64,000 nucleotides of DNA from Mayamaea pseudoterrestris (Eukaryota > Bacillariophyta > Bacillariophyceae > Sellaphorales > Sellaphoraceae): contig BROI01000003.1 in the NCBI GenBank assembly GCA_027923505.1, forward strand, positions 744,001 through 808,000, in the 5' to 3' direction. This document shows, piece after piece, positions 41,062-52,205 of the stretch. Each line of letters opens with the position of its first letter. Within the stretch, counting starts at the first letter, position 1. Below the pieces are notes generated by a model, which had not been told where the DNA came from, did no database searches, and saw only the letters and a list, made by a program, of their open reading frames with translations. Both the position numbers and the translations under genes were made by a program.

Positions 41062-43401
41062 ATGAGGAGCAAACGATATACAGCCGATAGTATCGAGACA
41101 GATTTTGGACCACTCTTTGTCGCTTGTTGCATTATGAAGCGACGCATCTTTCAATCGTCGCAGCGCAGACACATGGCGCACCTCGTTTCAATGCTAGCCA
41201 TTTTCAGCGGTGCCCAATATTCCGTCACAGCATTCATGCCTTCGCCTATTGTACAAAGGCATCCCGTCAAGTTTGGGACTTACTCGGGTCCGTCGCTGAT
41301 ATCGCTCTTCGACTCGCTTCCAATCAATTCTGATCCTTCCTTCTGGAACGCAACAACGAACCAAACTGTGAATCAAACGGTGAATCTGACAAAAATTGAG
41401 CCTGCAAGCATTACGCCGACTATTCTGCTGGATTCCAATTTACTATTTCAGGATAGCCTTGCAAAGAAAAAGAAGAGATCATTGTGGAAGCCATTAAAGG
41501 CCATTTTTTCATTCCTTCGAAGAAAAAAGAGTCCACAAGCAAGACATTCACAACAGGCTGGGAGCGCACTAGTCAATGCTACATCATCGATGAATGCTTC
41601 CACTTCCTCATTGCCAGCAGCAAGGCTAGTGAACGTAAGCAAGGCCGTTTTCGAGTCTAGGAACAAACGTAAGGTTGTTGCTGCGCCTACGAACGAAAGT
41701 GAGGCTGTCGTTCTGCCACCGGAAGAAAGCAAGGCAACAGCTATGCCTACGGAAGAAAGCAAGGCAACAGCCGTGCCTACGGAAGAAAGCAAGGCAACAG
41801 CTATGCCTACGGAAGTAAGCAAGGCAATAGCCCTGTCTACAGGCGACAGCAAGGCAGTCGTAGATGCACCAACAACAGCAGTCAAGAAGCCTCGCGGTCG
41901 CATTCGACGTCTCTTTCGACGCATTCAGCAATTTGCCTTCCTCGGTTGCGCCTTGTTTATTGTCTCGCCATTTATTCAAGGAGAAGTATCTATTTTTAAC
42001 CAGCCTTCTGCGCCAGCGCATTTGAAGCAAACGATTAGCCAGCATTATAATAGGCGACCACGTAACGATCGGACGCAAGCTACGAAACAGGATCTTCCCA
42101 AACAGGAAGCTGCTGCTGAAGACGGTAATAGCGAGGACGTGCATACCCAGGATGAGCCGACGATAGTTGAAAAGGCAATTGGAACTCCTCGTCCACAATC
42201 ATCCACTGCTATTGCTACTGAAGATAAAGCAAGCACAATGCAAGCTGATCAATTGGCAATGTCATCAAAGAGTGCTGACATATTGCAAGAGCGACGCGCC
42301 ACGGCTCTAGCTTTTATCACTGAAGCCGTGCAAAAGACTGGGCCAAGCGTCGTTCGCATCGACACGGAAACGCACATGCTCGATCAACAGGAAGGTCCGC
42401 TCTTGGCTCATCCACAGTCTCCACTGGTACAGCAAGGGCAGGGATCGGGTCTCATATTCTCGAGCAGTGGGTTGGTGTTGACGAATGCCCACGTAGTGGA
42501 TGGAGCTACTAAAGTGACGGTCACGCTTACAGATGGCCGCGTCTTTCAAGCGCAAGTCAAGGGAGTTGATGAAATCGTAGATATTGCAGTTATTCAGATA
42601 ATGCCGGTTGGTACTGGAGAAAGGAGTGTTGAGAATTTAAATCTTCCAGTGGCAGATCTTGGTGACAGCGACAAGCTCAGTGTGGGCCAGCTTGTGGTGG
42701 CAGTGGGTAGTCCCGGTGGACTTGACAATACCGTGACCATGGGAATAATATCGGGGTTGGAGCGCTCTTCCACTGTTGTCGGCATACCACACAAGAAGGT
42801 TCAGTACATTCAAACTGATGCGGCCATTAATCCTGGAAATTCCGGCGGCCCACTCGTCGACGTGGCAACGGGTCAGGTGATTGGAATTAATGCTGCTATA
42901 CGAGCGCACATGGAAGGGACCAGCTTTGCCATTCCGGTCAATCGAGTCCGCGATATTATGCATGATCTGGCAGAAGGCAGGCAGGTGCAGCATGGTTATT
43001 TAGGGATATCCATGGCGACGTGCACGCCTGACTGGGCACGGCAAAACAATTTACAAGCCGACGGCTCGCTGCATCTTCCAGAAGTGCATGGTGCGCTTGT
43101 CGCCAAGGTGTTTCCTCGAACTCCCGCCGACAGGGGAGGTCTAAGAGAGAATGACGTGGTAATACAAATTGGTACCAAGCGCGTTATGACGTCCGATGAT
43201 GCGCGAAGAATGATTGATGAGGCTCCTGTCGGAGAAATACTGACTGTCGTTGTCATGCGGAACAACAGAGAAATGCGCCTCCAAGTAGAGCCTGTTGACT
43301 TGGCGACGCGGCTAAAGCAAGTGCGAGAGGAACGGCAACGACAATTAAGTCAGGATCGCCTGCAATTTCAAGAGCTTGGGCCCTTTCGCTTGTACAGGTA
43401 G
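41062..43401 (+). CDS. HtrA/Deg serine protease, plastid-type
   Basis: 779 residues from the first ATG; a second ATG at 41134 starts a cleaner signal peptide ending SVTAF-MPSP, the plastid pattern, and is a likely true start. A long low-complexity region with a 10-residue repeat and one membrane segment (LGCALFIVSPFIQG) comes first. The trypsin-like domain has His477 in NAHVVDGA, Asp507 in DIAVI and Ser594 in NPGNSGGPL. One PDZ domain follows (about 640-740, GYLGISM..GLRENDVV). Deg proteases degrade damaged proteins such as photosystem II D1 in the thylakoid. The membrane segment ahead of the protease domain suggests anchoring, as in bacterial DegS. Convergent with the exonuclease gene, 78 bp between stops. 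Confidence 0.9.
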   Translation: MRSKRYTADSIETDFGPLFVACCIMKRRIFQSSQRRHMAHLVSMLAIFSGAQYSVTAFMPSPIVQRHPVKFGTYSGPSLISLFDSLPINSDPSFWNATTNQTVNQTVNLTKIEPASITPTILLDSNLLFQDSLAKKKKRSLWKPLKAIFSFLRRKKSPQARHSQQAGSALVNATSSMNASTSSLPAARLVNVSKAVFESRNKRKVVAAPTNESEAVVLPPEESKATAMPTEESKATAVPTEESKATAMPTEVSKAIALSTGDSKAVVDAPTTAVKKPRGRIRRLFRRIQQFAFLGCALFIVSPFIQGEVSIFNQPSAPAHLKQTISQHYNRRPRNDRTQATKQDLPKQEAAAEDGNSEDVHTQDEPTIVEKAIGTPRPQSSTAIATEDKASTMQADQLAMSSKSADILQERRATALAFITEAVQKTGPSVVRIDTETHMLDQQEGPLLAHPQSPLVQQGQGSGLIFSSSGLVLTNAHVVDGATKVTVTLTDGRVFQAQVKGVDEIVDIAVIQIMPVGTGERSVENLNLPVADLGDSDKLSVGQLVVAVGSPGGLDNTVTMGIISGLERSSTVVGIPHKKVQYIQTDAAINPGNSGGPLVDVATGQVIGINAAIRAHMEGTSFAIPVNRVRDIMHDLAEGRQVQHGYLGISMATCTPDWARQNNLQADGSLHLPEVHGALVAKVFPRTPADRGGLRENDVVIQIGTKRVMTSDDARRMIDEAPVGEILTVVVMRNNREMRLQVEPVDLATRLKQVREERQRQLSQDRLQFQELGPFRLYR
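41695..41874 (+). repeat. 30-bp coding repeat, six units, in HtrA
   Basis: Six consecutive 30-bp units encode variants of ESKATAMPTE. Units two to four are almost identical in DNA, so they expanded recently; the outer ones have diverged. Copy number may vary between strains. Confidence 0.9.
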
Positions 43402-43479
43402 ATGTTTGTCTAAAATTTTAAGTTAAGAGTGATGCGGATTAGCGTTTGTCACAAATTTTAGATGCATTTACGGTACTTG

Positions 43480-45345
43480 CTAATGTTTGCTAATCCAAAA
43501 GCACATTCCCCGTTGGCACATGTCGACGGCTTGCACGCGATATTTTTCCTCATCATCAGTCCATCCCATTGTTGATTTCGGATTCATTCTTACGCGCTTT
43601 AGTTTTACTAGTTTGTCTGCCTGCGCAAAACCAGCTTGGAGAGCAAACATAAGGGTCGCCGACGGAGGCAGCTTGGCGACGATATCTGTAATCATTACTT
43701 TCAAAGCAGCAATATCGGTTGCCGTATCACGAAGCCTCAAATGCGCATAGACAAGCCTGGCGCGTCTTGCTTTGCCAATCATGTATGATGATATAGCTTT
43801 GCAATTCGGACCATGAACATCTTCACTGGCTAATGCATGAATCGCACTGGGTTGTGCCGTGACATACTCCTGAATCCAATCAGATGGACCGACACAAACT
43901 ACCGTTCCTTCCGTCTCACACAAGCGATTGACGGGGCGGTTGTTATAAATTCCAAATGAAGGTCCATCGAGAGCACGTCGAACTGCGAGCTGCAATGCGG
44001 CCAGAGCATCTTCCTCGCTGCAGTGATCCGCTGTTTGAATTTGTCTCTTGAGCAGTGTACCAACCAAATGTCGCAACGAATATTTGAAAGAATGACTCTC
44101 CTCGCGAAACAGTATAGATGTATCAATCACTCTGGAATGCATCCAGCGAGCAGCCTGAAAGTCATTCTCAAGCGAGTGGCCGACAATAATATCTTGAGCG
44201 GAAATTGCAGCAAGCAAAGTTGCTTGCACTTGCTCAATGGAGACGCACGCGTCATCCTTGTCGAGCATCTCTGCCGTAATACCGGAATAAGGCGTCAAGT
44301 AATCAAGAACCGTGTTTTTCGGCTTGACAATCTCATCAAAGACAACTTCAGTCTCAGTTGCATCAGCAGAAAACGCTACAATCTTGACCAGTGTGATGCG
44401 CGCAAGCTCCATGCCTACGGTTGTCCGTACCATCTCACAATCCATGGCAAATATTTGCGGATGTGTTGGTAAAGCAGTATCAGTAGCAGGAAACGCAGCG
44501 ACAAACGGAGACAGTTCATCGTTTTCAAGCGGTGAGTGGGCTGCTCGAGCAACAACAGCGAGAGCCTCCGCTTTTGCAATCGACGACGGTCTACAATCGC
44601 CTGTAAACATGAGCAGCATTTTCTCGCGTTTCGTCGCAGCCAGTGCACAAGGAAGACTTGAAGTCATTGGATACTTTTCTTTACGCAACTCCTCCTCCGT
44701 CAAAACCATGGTCGCCATGGTTTGCGCCAAATCTTGCAGCGTCTGAATGTTCCGGTCAGACGCATCTAGTCGCTTTGGCTTTGGGCGTTGCGCATACAGA
44801 AGCTGACTTGACATATATTTGGGTTGATTGCCGGGAAACCAGCGAGTGGGTACTGTGCAGGTTGCGTGATCTTTGGTGCATGAGTCGATGAGTGTTTCAA
44901 TCTGCAGCAAATGCTCGGGCGATTCCAATTCTAACTCCACAACTACGACTTGATCAGAAGCCACAACATTGTGTATACATGCCCAGCTTGGAACTTTAGG
45001 TGCATCTTTTTCCATGGCATCCCTTGTTCGCTTCTTGCTGACGGAATCATTGCTCGATGATGAGCTGTTGCTGCTGCTGTTGCCAAGGAGCCGAAAGAAA
45101 ATGTCTCGATGATCGGATGCTTCCACGATGCGATCACAAAGTGCTCCATGGCGATACCGTATGACAGCGCTTATAAGTTGCTTCTCTATATCGCCCTTTT
45201 TCGCCAAAAGATCCTTCAACTCCTTCCAATCCGACGCTGTCAAAATACCACTGAGCGGCTTATCATTTTCCACGGCATTGGCGCGCTTGAGGAGTTTCTT
45301 GAGGCGTCCCTTTTCAATCTTGGTCAATAATGTTGTCTCTGACAT
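43480..45345 (-). CDS. REX1/REXO-type 3'-5' RNA exonuclease
   Basis: 621 residues, single exon. The DEDDh exonuclease domain lies at about 300-470: FAMDCEMVRT (Exo I with D and E), VGHSLENDF (Exo II with D), and HCSEEDALAAL (Exo III with H and D). The LTPYSGITAEML block between them is typical of the REX1/REXO1/REXO4 group, which trims 3' ends of rRNA, tRNA and snRNA in the nucleus. The N-terminal 280 residues are charged and of no known fold; the C-terminal 150 residues contain a YVHAHLRLRD-like strand and may form an RRM-like fold. Start at MSETTLLTKIEK, 229 bp from the divergent SNARE gene. Confidence 0.88.
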   Translation of the reverse strand: MSETTLLTKIEKGRLKKLLKRANAVENDKPLSGILTASDWKELKDLLAKKGDIEKQLISAVIRYRHGALCDRIVEASDHRDIFFRLLGNSSSNSSSSSNDSVSKKRTRDAMEKDAPKVPSWACIHNVVASDQVVVVELELESPEHLLQIETLIDSCTKDHATCTVPTRWFPGNQPKYMSSQLLYAQRPKPKRLDASDRNIQTLQDLAQTMATMVLTEEELRKEKYPMTSSLPCALAATKREKMLLMFTGDCRPSSIAKAEALAVVARAAHSPLENDELSPFVAAFPATDTALPTHPQIFAMDCEMVRTTVGMELARITLVKIVAFSADATETEVVFDEIVKPKNTVLDYLTPYSGITAEMLDKDDACVSIEQVQATLLAAISAQDIIVGHSLENDFQAARWMHSRVIDTSILFREESHSFKYSLRHLVGTLLKRQIQTADHCSEEDALAALQLAVRRALDGPSFGIYNNRPVNRLCETEGTVVCVGPSDWIQEYVTAQPSAIHALASEDVHGPNCKAISSYMIGKARRARLVYAHLRLRDTATDIAALKVMITDIVAKLPPSATLMFALQAGFAQADKLVKLKRVRMNPKSTMGWTDDEEKYRVQAVDMCQRGMCFWISKH

Positions 45346-45574
45346 GCTTGTGATGGTCCATACACGAGAGCAAGCTGGCTGCAGCTACAGAATAGAGTGT
45401 ATGAAGCGATTGTTGGTACCTATCGCACCAAAGTTTTTGGTGGTGAAGAGCGAAACACAAAGCGGGACTTAAAAGTAGTCCGAACGGTTTTAAAACGCCC
45501 TTACGTGCTTTCGCTTGCCGTGTCGACCATGGCGACACTTGCGCGCCTCACAAGACTCGCTTCCGCAGTTCAAC

Positions 45575-46567
45575 ATGTCATATGCAAGCATCGGAAGAAA
45601 CAGGGACAAGTCGACTAGCCAGTCCATGTCTAATCATCATGACACAGATGACACTGACAGTGACGACATTGTTAGCATTCGATCAGGGCTCTCGCGAAAG
45701 AGTCAGCTCCCAATTGAGCTGTCCGAGCCGTTAACTAACGGCGACAGCCAGAGCCAGAATGATCCCTTTTACGTCTTTCGAAGCGATTTGTATCGAAACT
45801 TGGATTCCGTTGACGAAAGTTTGGCTGAGTATCTTCGAGTCGTCCATCAAACTGTACGTTTTATTCATTGTCGCAGCAAATGAGCTCGTTTTTATTAGCA
45901 CTTATCATTTCTTCTCAAATCACTACAGGACACGGCTGTGAACACACATCAACTCAAAGAATCAAAGAAGCAACTAAAAAGAAACGTTAAAAATGCCGAG
46001 GCTACACTCAAGGACGTTCACATGGCTGTCAATCTGGTAGAAAATGACCGAGACAAGTTTCAACATATTTCAGACCAAGAGTTATACGAACGACGAAGCT
46101 TTGTGCAGACAAGTCGGGATCGCTTGACAAGAGCCAAGCAAGACATTCAGTCAGAAGCAGTCAAAGCCAAACTATTGGCGGACGAACGCGCCAAGGCAAT
46201 CCGACGAGCCGGAGCAGATCGGTTTGGCGCCAGTAATGCGACGCAGCAGGAAACTACAGATGCCATTATTGACTCGCAGGCGCGAACTTCGTTATTGATG
46301 GAGCACCAAGACGAGACATTGGACGTGCTGGATGAAGCTGTAGGTCGAGTGCATCAAATGGCCGGAGTTATACACGAGGAGATTGGTCAACAGAACAAAA
46401 TGTTGACGGAAATGGAGGAAGACTTGACCAACGTCGAGGAAGAACTTGGATTAGTAATGGGAAAGTTGGCAAGGTTCCTCAAGACAAAGGACACGTGGCA
46501 GCTAAAGACGATACTCATTCTGAGTGTCATTATGATTGTGCTGCTCATGCTGGTCTTGTATTCATAG
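45575..46567 (+). CDS. Syntaxin-6/10/SYP61-type Qc-SNARE
   Basis: 305 residues. The N-terminal three-helix domain of the syntaxin-6 family is clear (DPFYVFRSDLYRNLDSVDESL, ERRSFVQTSRDRL). The SNARE motif (about 210-275) has Gln at the zero layer in EEIGQQNKML, and a C-terminal membrane anchor ends the protein (about 287-304). Such SNAREs act in fusion at the trans-Golgi and endosomes. Exons: 45575-45853 and 45929-46567, phase 0. The ATG at 45575 (MSYASIGRN) was taken because the frame upstream begins with a TTG. Confidence 0.88.
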
Positions 46568-46667
46568 CCTGGCGTCTTGAAACGCTCCACTTACTGTAAG
46601 TGCTCCATAGCGCAGCATTTTATAAAAACACAAGTTACGACACGTTGAAAGTTGTTTCTATATATAT

Positions 46668-47792
46668 TTAATCTTTGGCGACGATGGTTGACGCTCGAAG
46701 TGTGTTTCTCTGAACTTTAAACGGTGCCTTGCAATTGGGGCACTTGCATTGCGCAAGATCGGTAAAGCCATCGACACCAAGAATATCTCCGAAATATACT
46801 CTGTTTTCGTAGCTGCAATTTGGGCAAGCTCCATATGCAACCAGCTTGTTGGTAAAGACAAGTTCTTCGGTCACAAACTTGGATCCTGAGTAGATGAATG
46901 GCAGACCGACAAGCGAAAGGAAGACTGGGTTCAGTTTAATCAACGAGCCAACCACTTCGTAGCCAAGACCCAACCATGCGATGAAAAGAAGACTAGCCGC
47001 CGGCAAGTACAGCAAATTATTTCGGAACTTGTCCTCGAGAAAGGTGACCTTGCATATTCCAGTGTCAATGTAACACTTGGGGTCCGTTTGTACCGCAAAT
47101 CGTGAGCCTTCGTCCATGAGTTCTCGCTTCAATTGATCGAACTCCTTGTCCGATATAGTTGGCTTGCCTTTAAGATAGTCCTGCACGGCGCTAAGGTATT
47201 GGGCTTCCTTACGGTTCATAATGACCATTGGCGATCCACTCCACGACAAGTCTTCCTTGAGCAAATCAAACTCTTCGTCACTGAGAAGCTTGCGTCCGCT
47301 GGAGTAGTAGGACTACCGTAGTTATGAAGAGTACGGCAATGTTTGTCAGACCTTGAGCTTTGAAAAGCGACATAGGTTGAAGCGCGACTAAATGATTTCC
47401 TAGGGATACAACGATCACAGTTTCAGCAAGCACAGCTAGTAGACGATACAACTCACCTGCAGTGCATCCATAAAGATGCGTTCCTTCTCCTCCGTTGTCA
47501 GACGAATCAACTTTCCAGTGCCCTTGTCGGTGATACAAAACTCCTCATCAGGAATGCATTCAGTTTCATCAAGGCCAGTTTCAAAGAAGCGACCCGACGC
47601 TTCATCGTAGGCAATCTCCTTGCGTCCACTTTTAATCAGTGGTGTTGAGTCGTCATCGGATGCCGCCATGAATCGACTCGTTGGTGACCGATTTGATATT
47701 CTCACTGTGGATCGACTGCTCGGATGTATCGAAAAGGCCGATGCAATGGATGGAACGAGCAAGGCGACTGGGAGTTGTAATGATATCTTCAT
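46668..47792 (-). CDS. PGRL1: PGRL1, thylakoid cyclic-electron-flow protein
   Basis: 326 residues. The precursor starts MKISLQLPVALLVPSIASAF-SI, a signal peptide with an A-SAF cleavage motif, then a transit peptide. The mature part has the PGRL1 marks: DTGICKVTF with its cysteines, two membrane segments around NNLLYLPAASLLFIAWLG and PVFLSLVGLPFIY, and the zinc-ribbon-like Cys pairs CPNC..CKCPNC near the end. PGRL1 with PGR5 carries antimycin-sensitive cyclic flow around photosystem I and interacts with ferredoxin and plastoquinone. Exons on the minus strand: 47792-47457 and 47312-46668, phase 0. Convergent with the SNARE gene; divergent from the GTPase gene. Confidence 0.93.
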
Positions 47793-48113
47793 GGTGTGTC
47801 GATCAGTTGTTTACTTCGAGTCAATCGGCGTAATTTTTCAGTTCTTTGAGCGATTAGATTGAGGCCTCAATCTTAGGCTCCTCGATGATGCTGATGATGG
47901 TAGACTCGTGTTGAGCTCACTCTCGCACACTCTTCATCCTCGCTTGTTCCTTGGTTGACCTTGCGAGGATCGGAGGTGACGTACGATTATCTCCCGTCAT
48001 AGTGGTACTAGATGACGTCGTGAACACGTTTCATGCCTCCGGGTTGATTTCTGCGAAACCGCCCAAGATCATCGGCGCGCCTCGGAAGAGCTTGGATTAG
48101 ATTCGGCATCAGC
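47793..48113. promoter_or_regulatory. Divergent promoter, PGRL1 / GTPBP1-like
   Basis: 321 bp between start codons. A TGACGTCG (one change from TGACGTCA) lies near 48012. No light-responsive element can be named with confidence. Confidence 0.35.
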
Positions 48114-50440
48114 ATGACCATGGCGTCAATCACTGAAGCGCCGGAGGCCCTCTTGCGCAAGGACTCGATCGTAGATGACTGCACTAAACGATTAGTTGTG
48201 GTAGTGGACCCGGAGAGTCATGTAAGTATTTTTCGACGTGAGAACCGCGACGTAGGGAATGGTGTCATCTCGCTGCGCTGGTTTTAGATTCTGATGGCTT
48301 ATATCGCCGATGGAAACAATGAGTTTCATTTACAGTTAATGTATGCTACTATGGCTCAGAAAAATAGAGGTGAATTTTGGTCTACATATAATTCTCACCG
48401 AGTTTTGATCCTGTTCTTCTATCAATTAAAGAACGGCAATGTTGAATACAAGCGACAAGTTTCGGCATCCAACCCCAGCCGGTTACGGACCTTAACAACG
48501 CAAATGTCATTTCGTATGGACGAGGGCCATGGCAGATGTATTTATCGAATAGGCGTTGAAGACAATGGGTGTCATTCGCTGCTGAGCTACGACCAAGTGG
48601 CGGAATCTGCTCGCATTTTGGAGTACTTGGCACGATCCCTCAATGCCATTGTCGTCGAACGCAAAATGATTCAAAACGAGGTCATGTGGAATGCTGCGAC
48701 TGGTGAACCAGAGCGATGTACTGCCGATGCCATTGCTGTCGATGAGGCACCGATATTAGGTGACGCGATGGGAAATCCAGTCGATATTATTTCGGAAAGT
48801 AAGGAGGACGGCCATGTACTTAATAAAGAAGAAGGTATTTATACTCGGGCAGAGCTGACAATCCACAGGATAGAGACGCATTTATTAGACCCGTCACCAA
48901 TGCAATTAAAGAGTAAGAGCAGTCATTCCGACGCTGCGAAGAGTGACAAGCCGGTGGAACACAAGGAAGAGGAGAAGGTTGCTCCTGCGTCGGAGGAAAA
49001 GTTTAGCGTCTCGGAAACCATGTCAGCTCGTAACATTCGAATTGCAGTTGTTGGAAATGTCGACGCCGGAAAAAGTACGCTGATTGGAACATTGACGACA
49101 AGCTGCTTGGATGATGGCCGCGGCAAGAGTCGCACTGCAATTATGAAGCATCGTCATGAGATTGAAAGTGGACGAACATCAACAGCGACGACGCATTTGA
49201 TGGGCTTTCGGTCGTCGGGACAGCCTATTGCCGGTCGTGACCAGATTCGTGCCAATAAGCGCAAGGGAGAGGACGAGATTGCTCGCGAATCGTATCGTGT
49301 CATTACCTTGATGGACTTGGCGGGGCACGAAAAGTATTTGAAAACCACGTAAGTATAGGTGTACGATTGTTGACGAATACGAATTGCATTTATCTACATT
49401 ATTTACTCAAACCTTTTTGCTTCAGAATTCACGGAGTTTCTTCTGGCTTTTCAGATTATGCACTTATCCTCGTCAATGCACGACAGCCACCTACACACAT
49501 GACGGCGCACCACTTGAATCTTTGTTGTAGCTTTGGAATTCCGGTGCTTGTCATTTTTACCAAGGTGGATGGCTGCCCAGAACATGCGTTTCAGTCTTGC
49601 AAGCAGGACGTGATGAAGATGCTACGATCTCCCGAAGTGGCAAGGAAGCCTTTCATGATTCGTAACGACAATGACATCGAGACAGTCATGGACAAGCTGC
49701 ACACGTTGGCGCCCATGATTGAAACCTCGTGCGTGTCGGGTGCTGGCATTGATTTGTTGCAGAAGATGTTGTTTGCCTTGCCGAAGCGCCGTAAGCATGA
49801 GAACAAGTTGAATCGCGATTTTGAGTTCTTGGTTGAGGACATTTTCAACGTTCCTGGTGTGGGAGCAGTTGTTTCTGGCTTTGTCAACGCCGGAGAGCTT
49901 ACCGTTGGTGGAAGTTGTCATGTGCTGGTTGGCCCGACGGACGACGGGACTTTTGTCAAGACGGTGGCCAAGTCTGCTCACATTGCTAGGATCAACACGT
50001 CTCACGTAACAGCCGGTCAGTCGGCATGCCTCGCACTCTCGATGAACAAGGACATGCGTAAGAAGCTTCGCCGGGGTATGGTCGTCGTCAAGACAAATCC
50101 GACGTCGACTCTTCAGTTTGATGCGGAGATTTGCGTGTTAAAGGGAGACTCGACAACGATTCGACGATCCTACCAAGCATTTGTTCACATTCTCAACGTT
50201 CGTCAGAGTGCGTTTGCCCGTGAAATTGAAATTGTCAACCACTTTGCGACTGGAGCGCCACACGCGTACAAGGATTTAGAGGAGGAAGGCTGCATTGTTT
50301 TGCGCCCTGGCAGTCGTGCTAAGGTACGCTTTGAGTTTGCTAAGCGTCCCGAGTATATTCGAGCGGGAATGCGCATGCTGTTTCGGGATGGCCGAGTGCG
50401 TGGCGTTGGTATCGTTACTGGCATTCCGACGACTGATTAA
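48114..50440 (+). CDS. GTPBP1/GTPBP2-type translational GTPase
   Basis: About 727 residues. G1 is GNVDAGKST, G3 is DLAGHEKYLKTT (a variant of DxxGH as in this family) and G4 is TKVD. The family-typical N-terminal block (GNVEYK..MSFRMDEGHGRCIYRIGVEDNG) precedes it, and beta-barrel domains II and III follow (VSGFVNAGELTVGG, LRPGSRAKVRFEF). GTPBP1/2 act on mRNA decay and in rescue of stalled ribosomes, with elongation-factor-like properties. Exons: 48114-48221, 48288-49348, 49426-50440. The stretch 48340-48430 fits the family poorly and might hide a further intron, but no donor-acceptor pair keeps the frame there. Confidence 0.88.
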
Positions 50441-51071
50441 GGTGTTGGCGTCTGTTGAGAGGAATGGTGAATTAGATTAGTGATTGTTAGGACACAACTG
50501 TATGCATTGCCGGGTCTATGACTACAGTACTGTATGTACTTGCGATAGCTAAAATCGTCCACAATGCACGATCGACGCGACGCACTTGTACGTCATTCGA
50601 TTCCGCAGGCAATACTACGATTTACGTCATCGGAAACTATTGCACTTGAATGACGCACTATGAAAAAATAAGTACTCGAAAGGTGCGTCTTACTCCTAGC
50701 GTCTTGTTGAACCGCGATCTTGAAGCAGATGTCCGCACCAATCACGAAATCTTGATCTCAACTTTCCATTTTGACGCACGCGGAGGAGTTGCTCGGTCAG
50801 ACGAAAAAAGGCGACGACGATTCTTGCCGACGATGAGCTGTCCGCAAGTTCCACCCATCACCGCGCTGAATAAGCCTTGCCATCCGATTGCTGTTCCAGA
50901 TCATTAGTTGTAAACGGGAACCGGTCACCCTTTTCGTCGTCTCATACGTTGAACTCGCAGCAGCGCTGCCCTCGCACAAGAATCATCTATTCCCTTGACC
51001 AAACCTCCTACAGAATCCAATCGAACTGAATTCTTTTAACGGATCCACTTAAGAAAGCATTCTGAAATAAA
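50441..51071. other. Intergenic, nothing recognised
   Basis: 631 bp after the GTPase stop and before the DUF2993 gene. A short plus frame at 50650-50907 is open but resembles nothing and has no clear context. TACGTCA-type motifs occur near 50588 and 50630. Confidence 0.45.
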
Positions 51072-52004
51072 ATGTGCCGACGATTACAAGCAAGATTTCT
51101 CCTTGGCTTGTTGCTGAGCCAAACATGTACCGCCTTTCAAATACATCGCACTGCTACTTCACATCGCCATCGAATACATCATGCATCAGATACAAGTCTT
51201 CACGCTAGCACAATGTTCCCCGGTGGCGGAATGTTCCCTGGAAGCAACAGAGAAGGTAGCAGTCCCTTTGATGTTTCATCGGGTCTCATTGCCCAGCTTG
51301 CAGTTATGGCGTTGAAGCTTCGACTTGCTCGTCAGACGGATGTTTCCTGCGACGTGATTTCCAATCCATTTGACTTGATGCGCGGCCGCGTGGGCCCCGT
51401 TACGGTCAGCGGTCAAGGTTGGGCGAGCGCCAAGGGCTTGACCTGTAGGTCCCTCGAGGCGCAGGTTGAGTCATGCGAACTCGATGTCCAAAAGGTGTTT
51501 ACTGACCAGAAACTTCGACTCACCGTGCCAGCCGAAGGCAAGGCTGTCATCACATTGAACGCTCAAGACTTTAGCAACTTTATCACTCATCCGCTCATGG
51601 CGCCACCCAAGGCCAAGGGCGATGAACAACAAGACGGTGCCATCACTTTTATCAAGGAAGGCACACGCATAGAACCATCCAACGGTGGATCTGTTCATTT
51701 TCACTCGGACTATAACGGCCAACGATGGAAGTGTATGCTCAAGGGCACTGACAAGAATGGCCAACGTGCAAGCATTGGAGTTGCGCCGCTCGACAAGCCA
51801 CTTGACGACTCTTGGAAGCCAGCGGCCCGGCTGCTCAGTCAATCCTTGTCGGAGTTCTTCAACAAAATGGTTTTTGAGCTGGATGGAACCTACCTTTCCT
51901 TTCGAGACATGTCCGTTGCGACCGACGTTGCATCGGATCCCAGCGTAACCCTCTTTCTCGACATTCGAGTAAAGAAATTTCCCTCCAAGGGACTCGACTT
52001 TTAA
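51072..52004 (+). CDS. DUF2993 protein, plastid-type
   Basis: 310 residues, single exon. The start MCRRLQARFLLGLLLSQTCTAF-QI is a signal peptide with an A-F motif, followed by a His/Arg/Ser-rich transit region. The mature part has the DUF2993 (PF11209, LmeA-like) pattern: VISNPFDLMRGRVGPVTVSG, then LEAQVESCELD and a run of beta strands. The family is common in cyanobacteria and in plastid proteins of algae and is thought to bind lipids; no exact role is known. Convergent with the Der1-like gene. Confidence 0.78.
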   Translation: MCRRLQARFLLGLLLSQTCTAFQIHRTATSHRHRIHHASDTSLHASTMFPGGGMFPGSNREGSSPFDVSSGLIAQLAVMALKLRLARQTDVSCDVISNPFDLMRGRVGPVTVSGQGWASAKGLTCRSLEAQVESCELDVQKVFTDQKLRLTVPAEGKAVITLNAQDFSNFITHPLMAPPKAKGDEQQDGAITFIKEGTRIEPSNGGSVHFHSDYNGQRWKCMLKGTDKNGQRASIGVAPLDKPLDDSWKPAARLLSQSLSEFFNKMVFELDGTYLSFRDMSVATDVASDPSVTLFLDIRVKKFPSKGLDF

Positions 52005-52205
52005 ACCATTCGCTACGTGCACCCGACCCGAGCGGAACTTGCACTTGCATAGACAGCATGGACCATAGACTTTTAACTGTATATATAAAACGCTACAGTA
52101 TGCTTTTACGAACAAGATAGAGTAACAAGTACAATTGTACGAGTGCAGCTTGTGTCTCGTTATACAGGATGGTTTTCAATAACCTCCATCGTACCAAAAT
52201 ACAAA

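Noticed and set aside
50650-50907. 85-residue open frame between the GTPase and DUF2993 genes
   Set aside because: Composition and lack of any motif fit a chance frame in a leader or promoter region.
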